A DNA stretch of 61,328 nucleotides, taken from assembly GCF_008123965.1 (NCBI RefSeq), contig NZ_VSTH01000094.1, positions 1 through 61,328 of the forward strand, read 5' to 3'. Position numbers and translations under genes: made by a program. Source of the stretch: Bradyrhizobium hipponense (GTDB lineage: Bacteria > Pseudomonadota > Alphaproteobacteria > Rhizobiales > Xanthobacteraceae). Position 1 is the first letter of the stretch, and the number at the start of each line of letters is the position of its first letter. A model generated the notes under the pieces. That model saw nothing but the letters and a program-made list of their open reading frames with translations, was not told where the DNA came from and ran no database searches. This document shows positions 27,364-37,650 of this stretch, piece after piece.

Positions 27364-30075
27364 ATGTCTAAAGTCTGGACGTATATGCGTCGTACGATGC
27401 TGTTGGGCAGTAGCTTCTTGGGTAGCGCGTTGTTCGGGGGCGTTACGCTGCCTACACCCAATCGGCCGCAGCGCAAGGTTGCCATGGTGTTGAAGGCGGC
27501 CGACTCTTCCTTCGTCGTTGGGTGCACACAAGACGGCATTACCTCGTTGCGTTATCGTAACGATACGTATGACACGGATTATATCCTGCCTGGAGCCGTG
27601 CTGGGGAGGGCTCACGCTAGAGTTCGGCGTGCCGGATCCGAGTGGCATACGCTTCGAACCGGCGTTGATGCAACGAAGCCGATGCATAGCGCGGCCCTTG
27701 AACTAGCAGCCCGCGATGCCGGCGTCCTTCTCACGACCCGCCTCGCAGTCGACGAGGCTGGATTGACGTGGGAGATCCTGCTGCGGAACGACGGCATGGC
27801 GAGCGTGGAGGTTGGCGACCTCTATTTGCCTATGCCGATGAACACCGAATTTCCGGCAGGGCAACCGGTGTCGGTGGCTGTTTTGAAGCACAGCTTCGTC
27901 TCGGGGCATGGATCGCACATCTTCTGGATTCGCGGCAACAGCGCCGGTCCCTTCCTCATGCTCTTACCGGAAGCGGACACGTCACTGGAATATTGGAATG
28001 TCCACAAGGATTCGGCCGAAGCCAGTGGGACGTGGTGCGCCTACATCTTGGGCGGGGCGGCCGCCGGCGACGCAGTGGCGGGCGGGACTCGCTGGCGACA
28101 GCCGACCCATTTCCTGTCCCTGTCGCCGGCCGAGGAACGGCGTTACCGTCTCCGCTTCCAGTGGGTTGCCGATTATGAGGCGGCGCGCAGGGCTATCGCG
28201 GACGCCGGTCTGGTGGACGTGGAGGTAATGCCGGGCATGACGGTTCCCAACGACCTGCATGTCGACATCGCGCTCGCGTCCTCCATTCCGGTGGAGCGAA
28301 TCGAAGCGGAATTTACCGGCGACACGATGGCGCAACGGTTGCCGGATCGGGCTGGCAGGCGACTATGGCGGGTCCGGTTTTCGCGATTGGGCGAGAACCG
28401 GCTGACCCTGCACCAGCCGGGTGCGCGCCAGACCTTTCTTGAATTCTTCGCTACCGAACCCGTCGAGACGATGATGAAGAAGCGCGCAGCCTTCATCGTG
28501 AAGCGGCAGCATCGTGACCCGTCCAAATGGTACGACGGTTTGTTCGGCGAGTGGAACATGGAGACGCAGGTCCTGCTTGGCCCGGACAATTACGACCGGA
28601 TCAAGGGCGGGCGCATCTACGAGGTGACGTGCGACGATCCCGGGCTGAGCAAGCCCGCTTACCTCGCGACCAAGAATGCCGAGCATCCTGATGCGGCGGA
28701 AGTGGCGGCGCTGGACCGGTATATCGATACGTTCGTCTGGGGCGGGCTGCAACGTACCACACAGGAGGCACACCCCTACGGCCTCTACGGCATACCCGAT
28801 TGGAAGCAGAACCGGGAAAGCAGCAATCCCGGCCCAAAGGGCCGCCTGCATATCTGGCGGCCTTATGACTATCCGCACATCTTCGCGATGTATTTGGCCA
28901 TGCACCGCATCGCGCGTGACCATCCCGCGATACCCACCCGCCAGAGCGCACGAGATTATTTGGTACGCGCCTACGGTACGGCGCTGGCCATGTTCACGGT
29001 GCCGATGCGCGTGATGATGTGGTCTGCCTACCGCACCGGCTTCTACAACGAATGTGTGATCCCCGAACTTCTTTCGGCGCTCACGACGGCGGGCTTGATG
29101 CGCGAGGCGGCGACGCTGGAGGCGCACTGGGCGCGTAAGGTGCGCGCCTTCGTCGATCCGAAGGCGGACCTGTTCGGGTCGGAATATCCGTTCGATTCCA
29201 CAGGCTTCGAATCAACGCAGGCACTGGCGCGCTCGGCCCTTGACGACCCTGTCGCCATGGGGGTTTCGAAGGCGGCAGCCCGTGCCTTCGCGGAGCGTCA
29301 GATCGCTGCAAACCTGTTCTGCCGTGGCTGGCTGGAACCTGCTTATTACTACCTGGGCAGCGATTATCGCGGGACTGCGGGCGACGCCTATACGCTGACC
29401 TACATGGCGCAGATGGGCGGCTGGGCGCTGCTTGATCATGCGCTGAACGATGCAGACGACCCGCATCCGCTCCTTCGTCTGGGCTATGCGTCACAACTCA
29501 GCGCGTGGGCCTTGCTGAACAGCGGCCCTGCGTCGGCCGGTCATGGCTATTGGTATCCGGGCGAGGAGAATGACGGCGCGGCCGGTGGCGGCTTCGAGCC
29601 GGCGCCGAGCGGGACCACATGGCTCGGTCAGCCGCATCACCGTGGAACGTGGTATTACTCGTGCGAGATCGACCTGGGATTTTGTGGGGCGGTCCGCGCT
29701 GCTGCGACGATCGTTGCCGACGATCCCATCTTTGGGCAGGTTTGTCAGGGTGGCATCGTGGAGACGTTCGCTCACACCCTGCGTATCTGGCCACGTGATG
29801 GCGTGCGGCGACGGCTCAACGTGCGGCTCCAGTCTCTCCGATTGGACCTGGTGCTGCTTGACGCCCGATTCCGGGCGGATGGACCGATCATTCTGAATTT
29901 GGGGGAGGGGTGGATCAGCCTTACGCCTGAGCCCTTTGCCCCATCTGCATCGGGAGTGACGTTCGAATTGCGGTACGATGACGGGAGGAAGCGCAAGGAA
30001 GTCGTCGACATCACGGACAGCCAGATTGTCGTCCGCTTGCCTGCGGCGCGCTTACCGCGGGTTCAGGTTCGCTAG
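27364..30075 (+). CDS. Large exported DUF5695-like protein, probable carbohydrate-active enzyme
   Basis: About 903 residues. The open frame extends back to 27028, but that part is antisense to an integrase remnant. A start at 27364 or 27385 puts a signal sequence first (MRRTMLLGSSFLGSALFGGV), with RR hinting at Tat export. An N-terminal beta-rich region is followed by an alpha/alpha-barrel-like part rich in Trp and Tyr (WRPYDYPHIFAMYLAMHRIA, WLEPAYYYLGSDYRGT, GYWYPGEENDGAAGGGFEPA). The overall style fits the DUF5695 family and (alpha/alpha)6 glycosidases, which I infer rather than show. It has no partner genes, and the GC-rich intact frame contrasts with its decayed surroundings, suggesting recent transfer or selection. 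Confidence 0.6.
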   Translation: MSKVWTYMRRTMLLGSSFLGSALFGGVTLPTPNRPQRKVAMVLKAADSSFVVGCTQDGITSLRYRNDTYDTDYILPGAVLGRAHARVRRAGSEWHTLRTGVDATKPMHSAALELAARDAGVLLTTRLAVDEAGLTWEILLRNDGMASVEVGDLYLPMPMNTEFPAGQPVSVAVLKHSFVSGHGSHIFWIRGNSAGPFLMLLPEADTSLEYWNVHKDSAEASGTWCAYILGGAAAGDAVAGGTRWRQPTHFLSLSPAEERRYRLRFQWVADYEAARRAIADAGLVDVEVMPGMTVPNDLHVDIALASSIPVERIEAEFTGDTMAQRLPDRAGRRLWRVRFSRLGENRLTLHQPGARQTFLEFFATEPVETMMKKRAAFIVKRQHRDPSKWYDGLFGEWNMETQVLLGPDNYDRIKGGRIYEVTCDDPGLSKPAYLATKNAEHPDAAEVAALDRYIDTFVWGGLQRTTQEAHPYGLYGIPDWKQNRESSNPGPKGRLHIWRPYDYPHIFAMYLAMHRIARDHPAIPTRQSARDYLVRAYGTALAMFTVPMRVMMWSAYRTGFYNECVIPELLSALTTAGLMREAATLEAHWARKVRAFVDPKADLFGSEYPFDSTGFESTQALARSALDDPVAMGVSKAAARAFAERQIAANLFCRGWLEPAYYYLGSDYRGTAGDAYTLTYMAQMGGWALLDHALNDADDPHPLLRLGYASQLSAWALLNSGPASAGHGYWYPGEENDGAAGGGFEPAPSGTTWLGQPHHRGTWYYSCEIDLGFCGAVRAAATIVADDPIFGQVCQGGIVETFAHTLRIWPRDGVRRRLNVRLQSLRLDLVLLDARFRADGPIILNLGEGWISLTPEPFAPSASGVTFELRYDDGRKRKEVVDITDSQIVVRLPAARLPRVQVR

Positions 30076-30104
30076 TGTTGCCGATTATCGGGTGCGATCG
30101 GCAC

Positions 30105-30265
30105 TTATGGCCTGCTGTTCCACGCGGCTTCCGAGGCGATGACGATCATCGCCGCAAATCCCGGGCATCTCGGCGCACGTATCCGCGTCACCGCGGTGCT
30201 GCATACCTCGGGTTCGGCGATGACCCACCATCCGCACATCCACATGATCGTGCCGGGTGGGCATC
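30105..30265 (+). pseudogene. IS91-type transposase fragment
   Basis: About 50 codons read YGLLFHAASEAMTIIAANPG, then VTAVLHTSGSAMTHHPHIHM and IVPGG. This is the HHPHxH metal/active region of IS91-family (HUH/Y2) transposases, and it parallels the longer copy at 55960-56937. Nothing else of the element is present. Confidence 0.75.
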
Positions 30266-31609
30266 GGCGGCAAATTCAATAATCGTTGAAATATGGAAAA
30301 AGTGAATGCCGTGGCCGCGCTGGCCGCGCTCTCCCGGGAGAATCGCCTCTAGCGCGACGACGGCAAGCGAATAGAGGCCCGTCTCACCGTTGGCAGAGGC
30401 CGAAAAGCCAAAGAGGTGAATCTGGAGCCTTTGCGCCGAGGGCATAGGATATCTCCTTGCCGGGCGCATGAGATCACCCGGCGGTTTTACGCCCTAGGGC
30501 GATCTCTGGTTACGCAGTCATTCTACCGCTGCTATGGGCGATTAGTCCGCCCCTCAGGAATCGTATGTAACTCCAAATAGCCCGGACTCACGGCTCTGTT
30601 TGCGAACTACTCGAACTCGCATGGGTGAAGGCCTACGGAGAAAGCTCACGCGCCTGGCAATGAACTCGACGACAGATAGCGGAAGCAGCACCGCCGCGAC
30701 GACCATCACTGCAAAATCGCATTGGCCGGTGCGACCTGCCCCGCGTGGCATAGCGTGTCAGCCGCGTTCGCTACGGCCAGCCCTTTAGGCAACTGGAAAC
30801 TGGGATTCAGGCAATACAGCTTTCACCATGGTCATCGAAGCGCGGCAAGGGCCAGGCGTTCCGTCTGAATCATCCGGTGCCGATTCCCGCTTGACCGCCA
30901 AGATCATGGTTCGCCTGGTTTCGAGAACCGACCGGGTAGCTTTTTCCAGCTCGGCGGATTGGAGGATGGTCGTGCCAACCCAGGAGTTGGTTAAGAGGGC
31001 GCCCGGGAACGTGGCAGTGATAGCGACGCCGGCAAAATTTCATTGACGGCGGGCTACTTTGCCGAGTGCCCCCGGCGAGGAGCTCCGCATCCTTCTGCGC
31101 GAGGGATCGAAGCCGGATGGCGTGCGCCGTTGTGGCGTGGAGAAGAAGGGAGTGTTCGAAAGAATGGAGCCTGCTGGTTATGGCTCTTACTTGCCCGGCT
31201 TACTGGTGTCGGAAACGACTGAGACTCCGAAAGGAGAACGGGAGCAGAGCATGCCGGGAAACGCCTCGAAGTCGGGCGCCGGAGGCCGGTGGAGAGCACA
31301 GAGTAAGGTGTGACGGTTTTTGGAGAAAAGCGTCATGCCTAAAAGGGCGGCGCTGTTCAGGTAGGGCGTATACTCTACGTCCGCGATGAGTACCGAACAC
31401 CACGTCTGCAGTTCGATCAATGAAGAATTTTCAGATCAGGAGAAACCGATTCGTGCAGTTGGGAGGGTGTGGGCTGAACGTGTAGCGGGGCAAGATGCTC
31501 GGCGAAGTGTCGCTCCTGGAGGATGGAACGCCACAGGAGGGGTGCGCCTGAGATCTGGACGAGGCTTCCGAAAGAACTATGCCAGACTACGTCGTGGACT
31601 TCCGTATCT
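30266..31609. other. 1.3 kb without recognisable genes
   Basis: Short frames on both strands with no motif, plausible start or conserved block. It lies between an IS91 scrap and the 3' end of a serine recombinase. Confidence 0.4.
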
Positions 31610-33259
31610 TCATTCTATCAGCGCCGCGCGCAAGCGTTCTTGGTTTGGGCTGCTTGGCTCTCGATCGCTTGGCCCGGGGGCGCCGGGGGAAGAACAGTCT
31701 CTTCCAATTACTCGCATGGTGATCGCCCGTGCCAAAGTGTCAGGGGTTTCGAAGCGAGCTATTCCACGGCGAATGCGAGCCCTCTCAGAAAACGACATGG
31801 TTCGTTTTACTTTCCCGTCGGTCGACAGTAGCACGTAATCGAGCACCGACCTGTTATGCTCAGACAACCTGGTAGCGGCAATCCAGCCGTGAGGCAGGCG
31901 TGCCTCACGCTTGATGGACCAGTACGGCGCGCGGTTTTGTCTTCCGCACCAGAGCGCCACTCGAATTGAGATCTTGATGGATCCATTCACGCGCAAGTAA
32001 GCCGTGCCGTCGCAAGAGGCAGTGCGGCCACCGGCCTTCCTGATAGCCATGGCAATTTGCAAGCCGAGCTTGGCATTTTGCTCGGCCCACTGCGGGCGCG
32101 AGTCAAGAAACTCATAACTTCGCTTGGGAGTGTAGCCGATCAGCCGATACACGTTCCTCAGACTGCCAAAGTGATTTTGATAGGTCGACGTGCAGGGGAG
32201 GCCAATAGTGCCGTCTACGATAGCGGAGGTAATGTGTCCTTCCTTGAGGAGCGTTCGGCGCAGACGCGAAAGCATCTCCTCGTCAGTGAGGTCGACACGT
32301 CGCTCCTCAATGATCCTGTTAACCTTCAGGAAAGCGTCACGTTCGATGATCGGCTCGATACATCCCTCGCTGGTAATCCAAACCTCGGGCGGATTGTCGG
32401 TGTAAGTCTGGCGCAACTTACGGGATCGCCGGTTAAAGGTGAGGTTCCCAACGTAATTCTCGTTTCTCAGGACTCTGTTAACTGCGGCGCGCGTCCATCG
32501 TATCCCAGTGCTCGTCGGTACGTCCTTCCGGTTCAGCTCCCCAGCGATCACGGCTTCGGACCTTACCTCCAGGAACCGCTGAAAGACCAACCTCACTACG
32601 GCGACTTCCTCGGGAATGCCGGGCCGTACTCGGATGTGATCGCTGGTGAGATACTTCCGATCGCCCTTCTTCAGCACGCCTCGCGACTGCTGCCTCGCAT
32701 CGATAAGCTCGCGCAACAGGGCGTAACCAGGGCGTCCTCCGAGCTTGAAGCCAAGTCGCGCGAGGCGGCACTGCCCAGCGTGAACTTTGGCCGAAAGCTC
32801 ACGACTGTATTCCGCAGCCATTACTCGCTTGATGTTTTTGATCATGCTGGAGATCATGCTGCCATCATTGTCAAATTGCTCGGCACAATACGCAACTTTG
32901 ATGCCTGCCTTCTTACAGACAAACTCGTAATGCGCGCTCTCATCGATATCCTGAAAGCGGCCCCACCGGCTTACGTCATAAACCAGGACGTGAGCAAAAT
33001 CGGCTTCTCCGGTTTGGACATCCTCGATAAGCTGCATGAGACCGGCCCTGTTCTTGATCAGCAGACCGCTCTCACCTTCATCGCAATAGGTGCGAACGAT
33101 CGTCAAATTATGGGCGTGGGCGTATGCCGCAATCACCGCAGCTTGGTTTTGTATCGAGTATTGCTGCCGAACTGTCGACATACGGAGATATTGTGCCGCT
33201 CGGATCGCAAGCTGCGATTTCAGTTGATGAGGGTGGTAGGCGACGGGTAGGTTGGCCAT
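31610..33259 (-). CDS. Serine recombinase, second copy type
   Basis: A 549-residue large serine recombinase, unrelated in detail to the one at the tRNA. The resolvase domain starts IRAAQYLRMSTVRQQYSIQN with Ser28 as nucleophile, then YDVSRWGRFQDIDES and YSRELSAKV. The recombinase domain has GGRPGYALLRELID, RNENYVGNLTFNRR and a C-terminal extension without an obvious zinc ribbon. The start at 33259 is chosen for GGAG eight bases upstream. It resembles recombinases that mobilise islands and integrated elements. Its own attachment sites are not apparent. Confidence 0.85.
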   Translation of the reverse strand: MANLPVAYHPHQLKSQLAIRAAQYLRMSTVRQQYSIQNQAAVIAAYAHAHNLTIVRTYCDEGESGLLIKNRAGLMQLIEDVQTGEADFAHVLVYDVSRWGRFQDIDESAHYEFVCKKAGIKVAYCAEQFDNDGSMISSMIKNIKRVMAAEYSRELSAKVHAGQCRLARLGFKLGGRPGYALLRELIDARQQSRGVLKKGDRKYLTSDHIRVRPGIPEEVAVVRLVFQRFLEVRSEAVIAGELNRKDVPTSTGIRWTRAAVNRVLRNENYVGNLTFNRRSRKLRQTYTDNPPEVWITSEGCIEPIIERDAFLKVNRIIEERRVDLTDEEMLSRLRRTLLKEGHITSAIVDGTIGLPCTSTYQNHFGSLRNVYRLIGYTPKRSYEFLDSRPQWAEQNAKLGLQIAMAIRKAGGRTASCDGTAYLRVNGSIKISIRVALWCGRQNRAPYWSIKREARLPHGWIAATRLSEHNRSVLDYVLLSTDGKVKRTMSFSERARIRRGIARFETPDTLARAITMRVIGRDCSSPGAPGPSDREPSSPNQERLRAALIE

Positions 33260-33430
33260 CGATCGAACTCCGATGCTATACGGGAGTGACAAATCAAGCC
33301 GTGTAGGAGCGGCCCCTCATGTCGGCTGACTTGACGTCCCGAGTGCCACGCAAGGCACAGGAGAGCGACTATTGGTACTAAATTTGGACGGCTCGATCAG
33401 CGGCGGCCACCACCATATGCAGGTCCGGGT

Positions 33431-33766
33431 CTATTTTGAAGATACGGACTTAGTGGTTTTATCGCACTTGGCCAGATAGTCACGGACCGCATCGACACGA
33501 TAGAGCGGCCGGCCATCGACGTAGCGCCATTTCAGCGGGTGGGTTGGATCGCGCCGCCACTGCTCCAGCGCTCCGGGCGTGCGCCGAATGACAGCGGCCG
33601 CCTCCAATGGCGTCAAATTCGAGCTGCCTGGCAGCGTATCGATGTCGAATGTCGCGGGCGGCGGGATGCCGCGGTTCTTGCGAGGGCGCTTCGTGGCGCG
33701 AGGCATTTTCCGACCACTAGGCGAAGCTAATGCTTCGATTGGAGTCTTTTCGTCCTTACCGCTCAT
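33431..33766 (-). CDS. HTH_17/excisionase-like protein, copy 2 (intact)
   Basis: 111 residues from ATG at 33766, preceded by GGCGGAGG. The N-terminus is basic and low-complexity (RKMPRATKRPRKNRGIPPP), then SSNLTPLEAAAVIRRTPGAL and EQWRRDPTHPLKWRYVDGRP, ending LYRVDAVRDYLAKCDK. The C-terminal 60 residues have the HTH-plus-wing pattern of excisionase/MerR-like DNA-binding domains. It is the only one of three copies with a complete C-terminus. It sits 171 bases downstream of a serine recombinase start, on the same strand, which would suit a directionality factor or regulator. Confidence 0.65.
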   Translation of the reverse strand: MSGKDEKTPIEALASPSGRKMPRATKRPRKNRGIPPPATFDIDTLPGSSNLTPLEAAAVIRRTPGALEQWRRDPTHPLKWRYVDGRPLYRVDAVRDYLAKCDKTTKSVSSK

Positions 33767-34229
33767 ACCTCCGCCCCGCACCATGATCCGACTGAGACAA
33801 TAAGATCGTACTTCGGCAACAAAGAAGCCGGTATGGCTGCTGGGTAGCTGTGGCGTACAAATAGGACGAACCGTTCGAATGGCCGCGGCGCGCCAGGAAC
33901 AGGCTTTCAGTCCGACCTTCAGCCTCACAACCTGAAGGTCATGTCAAAAATCGTATTCCCGCAACCGCCGATGCTTGCGATAGCAAGCCATCCAGAGCCC
34001 AGGCCTCCGATATTGGGATCTCGGTCGAGACCTTGGCCTTGTTCGTTCGCCCTGGCTGACGACGACACCACCACTCCCCGAGCCGGCTGCAAAGGCGGCG
34101 AGGGCGCAGGCGGCCGTGCGCTACGACAATTTCGTCGCGGCACTAGGGCGACGGCTCAGCCAAGTGCCGAAGCTGCGACAGGAGATCCCGGACGATATTC
34201 AGGAGGCCGAGCCGACGTGAGGGTAGGGC
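33767..34229. other. No recognisable gene
   Basis: The first ~100 bases upstream of the HTH gene are similar to those upstream of the copy at 58880. The remainder shows only unsupported frames. Confidence 0.4.
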
Positions 34230-34418
34230 TTAAGAGTCTGATGATCGCTCACCGCGTGGACGAAAATCCAGCCGCGGCGGAGATTCAAGACCGTGCATCG
34301 CAAGCAGTTCCTGAGCAAGAACCGACAGCGCACAGCCGATCTCTTCAACGCACGGGGATGCATCGTTCTCAACATCGGCTGGAGAGAATGCAAGGACAGG
34401 AATCCCAGAGACGATCAT
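34230..34418 (-). CDS. Small hypothetical protein downstream of speD (second)
   Basis: 62 residues from ATG at 34418 (MIVSGIPVLAFSPADVENDA, then EEIGCALSVLAQELLAMHGL). Its ATG overlaps the TGA of the preceding small ORF as ATGA, typical of translational coupling. It is slightly acidic with no membrane segment or known motif. Because the two frames are adjacent, the pair could instead be one gene split by a frameshift. Confidence 0.4.
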   Translation of the reverse strand: MIVSGIPVLAFSPADVENDASPCVEEIGCALSVLAQELLAMHGLESPPRLDFRPRGERSSDS

Positions 34419-34672
34419 TGTCCGGGCTCGAACTCGGGTGTGAAGATCCTCGGGCAGCGTGCGATTGGGGCATGGCACTCAGCTGCCAGCCACCGGTAAT
34501 CACCCTTCACGCATGCAAGGAGCGGATCATCCGCTTGCTCGGTTGCGAGGAAAAGGTCGTCACCGAATCGCTCAAGAAACCGTCGCGCGACCCGAATATT
34601 CGCAATCACAGTGTCGGTATCGTCGTGGCCTGCGGCAATTGCTTCCGAAATATGCTCGGTGGACTGCCACAT
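34415..34672 (-). CDS. Small hypothetical protein downstream of speD (first)
   Basis: 85 residues (MWQSTEHISEAIAAGHDDTD, then IANIRVARRFLERFGDDLFL), acidic and helical. It begins 172 bases after the speD stop on the same strand, with no clear ribosome site. It has no family I recognise. Together with the next ORF it may form an operon with speD or be the remains of a longer gene. Confidence 0.4.
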   Translation of the reverse strand: MWQSTEHISEAIAAGHDDTDTVIANIRVARRFLERFGDDLFLATEQADDPLLACVKGDYRWLAAECHAPIARCPRIFTPEFEPGQ

Positions 34673-34844
34673 CGCAGGCGGACACTAGCGGACATTCAAC
34701 GGCGCAGGTAGGCATGTCGCCCTCCTGGCCGAGTATGTGGATATCGCGCGTTGCCTTTGTCCAAACGGGCCAGGCGTGGAAACAAGATGGCCACTCGCCG
34801 GGGTACCATGCATGGAAAACTCGAAACAGGCCTGTAAAGCAGCA

Positions 34845-35222
34845 CTACGTGACACCTCTCCGGAAGCTGCGAACGTCAGACCGTTCGGGCTGAAAGGCCT
34901 CAACTAGAACTGGCACGGCGCTCGCAGGATCGCCTTCGCCACATACGAAAACATCAGCGGCCGCGTAGGACCTCTCAGGCCAAGTATGCAAGGTAATGTG
35001 CGATTCAGCCAACAATGCGATTGCGGAGACGCCGTGACCCGGACAAAACTTATGAACATGAAGGTGGAGTAATGTCGCACTCGCCGCACGGATGGCTTTT
35101 CGAATTGCGTCTTCCGCAATGGCCGGATCGTCGAGATTCTTCGCTCCCCATAGTTCGATGAGTATATGCGTCGCACCGGTGGACAGAGCCGGTGGGGCTT
35201 CCTTCTCGTTATCAATAGTCAT
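34845..35222 (-). CDS. speD: S-adenosylmethionine decarboxylase proenzyme (SpeD)
   Basis: 125 residues. It makes decarboxylated AdoMet, the aminopropyl donor for spermidine. The self-cleavage motif is intact: AESHITLHTWPE, cutting between Glu73 and Ser74 so that Ser74 becomes the pyruvoyl group. His79 and Cys94 lie +5 and +20 from it, as in class 1B bacterial enzymes. GGAG is seven bases before the ATG. No aminopropyltransferase (SpeE) is in the window. The 5' side abuts an IS256 remnant, which may have replaced the native promoter. Confidence 0.92.
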   Translation of the reverse strand: MTIDNEKEAPPALSTGATHILIELWGAKNLDDPAIAEDAIRKAIRAASATLLHLHVHKFCPGHGVSAIALLAESHITLHTWPERSYAAADVFVCGEGDPASAVPVLVEAFQPERSDVRSFRRGVT

Positions 35223-35321
35223 TAAGAAATCTCCATTGAATTATCGGCCCAATAAGCTGAGCTAATCGGGATTTAGGTGACGACGTGATCAGGCGCTTGG
35301 TTTGCCGGCACTTGGATGATC

Positions 35322-35835
35322 TCAATGCTGCCGTTGAATCCGACAATTGCGACGACCTGCGGCAATTGTGCCTTTGAGCCGCCGCCAGATCCTTGATGCG
35401 GCGATCACCAGCTTGAACACCATCGGCCTGGCGGTGTTGGCGACAAGGAGCCCTTTCGTCCGCACGGTCCCGTATCGCCCGGTGGCGAACACGCGCTCGA
35501 TGGGATTTGTGGTGCGCAAGTGATCCCCAACGTTCGGCCAAGAAAATCGTAGAAGGCCAGCGGTGCTTCGCGATCCTTGACCAGGCATTCGACCGCCCGG
35601 CCGTACTTGGCGCAATACTTCTCGCCGAAGACGTCGGTCGCCGCTTCGGCGGACGCTCGGTTCGCGCCCGCTAGACCTCGCGCAAATCCTTCATGGTGGC
35701 CTGCACCGAGAGTCGGACCTTGTCCGGGACGTTCACGGTCTTGTGCACCCAGCATCATGGTGGCGTGTGCCGGGAAAGACCTCGTCGAGCACCTTGTAGA
35801 AGTCGAGCGCGCCGTCGCCGACATTGGCCAAACTC
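35322..35835 (-). pseudogene. IS256-family transposase C-terminal remnant
   Basis: Minus-strand frames read HATMMLGAQDRERPGQGPTL, ASAEAATDVFGEKYCAKYGR and LVKDREAPLAFYDF. After a frameshift they continue DHLRTTNPIERVFATGRYGT, VRTKG and MVFKLVIAASRIWRRLKGT. These are the last blocks of IS256 (Mutator-like) transposases. The N-terminal catalytic half is absent. It lies between speD and a truncated porin gene and may have caused the truncation. Confidence 0.8.
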
Positions 35836-35856
35836 CTTGCTAATGGTCACGGCGCC

Positions 35857-36333
35857 TCAATTGTTTTGCCAAGCCACGCCTCTCTTGAAGTAGGCGAGCG
35901 TGTGGCCCTGCGCGCCAAAGGCGTAACCGAGGCGACCGGCTCCGCGGACAAAGTCGCTTGGACTCGCCTTGCAGTTTGCGCTCAGTACTATGCCGGAGGC
36001 GGCGAGGCGGGTATTTGTACCGTTGGACACAGCACTGCTGGCCTCGAGTTTGAGGCCAAACACCCAGCTATTCTTCTGCCAGTTGTAGTCGATCTGGCCG
36101 CCTGCCAGGAACACAGGAGTATCGACGCCGCCGCCATAGACTGACGGACCGCAGGGATTACTGAAGGATTTTTGGCCGTAACCACCGCCGGCGTGCCCGC
36201 CAATATATCCTCCGGACCAGATCCACAGAGCCGGTGGCAGTTGTACTGCTGGCTCAAGGTCCGCCGAATTGGCTGCACCGCTTGCGACCAGCGTAATCGT
36301 TGTCGCTCCCCAAAAACGAACTCCAGATCGCAT
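35857..36333 (-). pseudogene. Outer-membrane beta-barrel protein, C-terminally truncated
   Basis: 158 residues from an internal ATG at 36333 that begins a signal peptide (MRSGVRFWGATTITLVASGA). The mature part has the start of an Omp25/Omp31-like porin: WSGGYIGGHAGGGYGQKSFS, VFLAGGQIDYNWQKNSWVFG and GRLGYAFGAQGHTLAYFKRG. Normal family members are about 220-280 residues and end in an aromatic strand. This one stops after about five strands, next to IS256 debris. Confidence 0.7.
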
Positions 36334-37650
36334 CAAATACTCCGCGGCGCTTTCCCGATCCACAACCGAGCGCCTTCGAGCTGGCATCGGTGATGGCACC
36401 GCGAATGAAGCAAGCAGCGTGCCGCTTGGAAATTGAGGGGGCTCCAATTGCTTCGTACCGGGTGCATGCGTCAAGTTGTGGACAATGGTCTTAAAGCTGA
36501 CATCGCGGCTGTAGCGTCCGACAGTATGCTGCGCAGCAGGAATTGTTGGCCTGGACAGATTTTCGATCTATCGAGGCACATGCGAAACGGTGAAACGCAA
36601 CGGATATTGCCGGCGAGCGAAGCCGGCCATAGCGCTGGACCCGTCTACCCCACACAGGGATCGCACCGGCTACGCTGCGGTTATCGAAATCCGGCTCGTG
36701 GGAAAAATCGTGACGAGCGATCAGTCACGCAACGCGGCACGCGCAGGAAAGGCTCATCATCAGCGTCTTCCAGCTTACCACGAATACCCGCGCGATAATA
36801 ACAGTCCGGCTCCGGCTTCGCCGTAGTGCTAAGCGGCTTTGTCGCAACATTATTCGTATCGGTTCTGCTGTAGGCGCCGAGACGGAAGCTTCTTTGACGC
36901 GTGAAGAGAAGTTGCCGAGCATGCATCTCGTGAAGGCTAAGCGAAGGCGCTACCCGCAATTTCAATTCCGGTTCGGAAAGCCGTATCGGAACGCCCTTTG
37001 GCGTAGACTGGACGTCGCCTGCGCGTCCACAGCAAACGTTTCTGAGCGCGTTTTCGTGTGCACCAAGGCGGACCACTGCGAACATCAGCAGACCAAGGAC
37101 TTCGCGGCGGATGGTTCTGTACGCTCACGGCTCGTTACGCTGCCCATAGCTATCTCGTTATAGCCACGAACGTCAAAATGTATGAGCGCTCAACGACTGT
37201 CCTTCAGCGGCTATGCAAACAACGCCGGCCTCGTGTAAAACGGTAACACACCTCTGTGTTGGTTCTTGCACAATCGATGTCATCGCTTGGGCGCCGCAGG
37301 CGACCTGCAGCCCGCCGGGCGCCAAGTTCGCTTTCATGAGGAGAGCACAAATGCAAGAGACCACAAGCCGGAACGAGTCTCTGGGCGCGTTGGTTGCGGG
37401 TGCCATGCAGACTATCGCGTGTCTACTACAAGATCCGGTAGATGCCAACGCCGACTTGAGGCCCTAGCGTCCGGTCGTGCTGCCGATCATCAAGGGAATC
37501 GAAGTGAACGCAAAGGACGAGAAGCTAAGAACGGGCAAAACGGCACAATATGACTGGCAGAACCAGGGCGGCTACGCAATGCACACCTCGATCAGGATCC
37601 TCTGTGTTCTGATTTGAGGGCCGCAGAAGGCGACGAATGGCGGGACGCGT
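36334..37650. other. 1.3 kb upstream of the NRPS, no clear gene
   Basis: Several short plus-strand frames occur; the best (37210-37467, containing MQETTSRNESLGALVAGAMQ) has no known motif. No MbtH-like gene, nod box or sigma-54 site was recognised here. It must contain the promoter of the NRPS gene. Confidence 0.4.

Noticed and set aside
32057..33250. 397-codon plus-strand open frame
   Set aside because: Antisense to the intact serine recombinase, which has clear catalytic motifs.
33941..34711. 256-codon plus-strand open frame
   Set aside because: Low-complexity composition, no motif, and antisense to the better-supported small ORFs downstream of speD.
34911..34926. Sigma-54-like sequence TGGCACGGCGCTCGCA on the plus strand
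   Set aside because: It has a mismatch in the -12 element, lies inside speD in antisense, and no gene or NifA site is positioned to use it.
36334..37650. nod box, tts box or MbtH-like gene upstream of the NRPS
   Set aside because: I looked for the conserved ATCCAAACAATC, TtsI-type and MbtH (NxExQxSLWP) patterns and found none.
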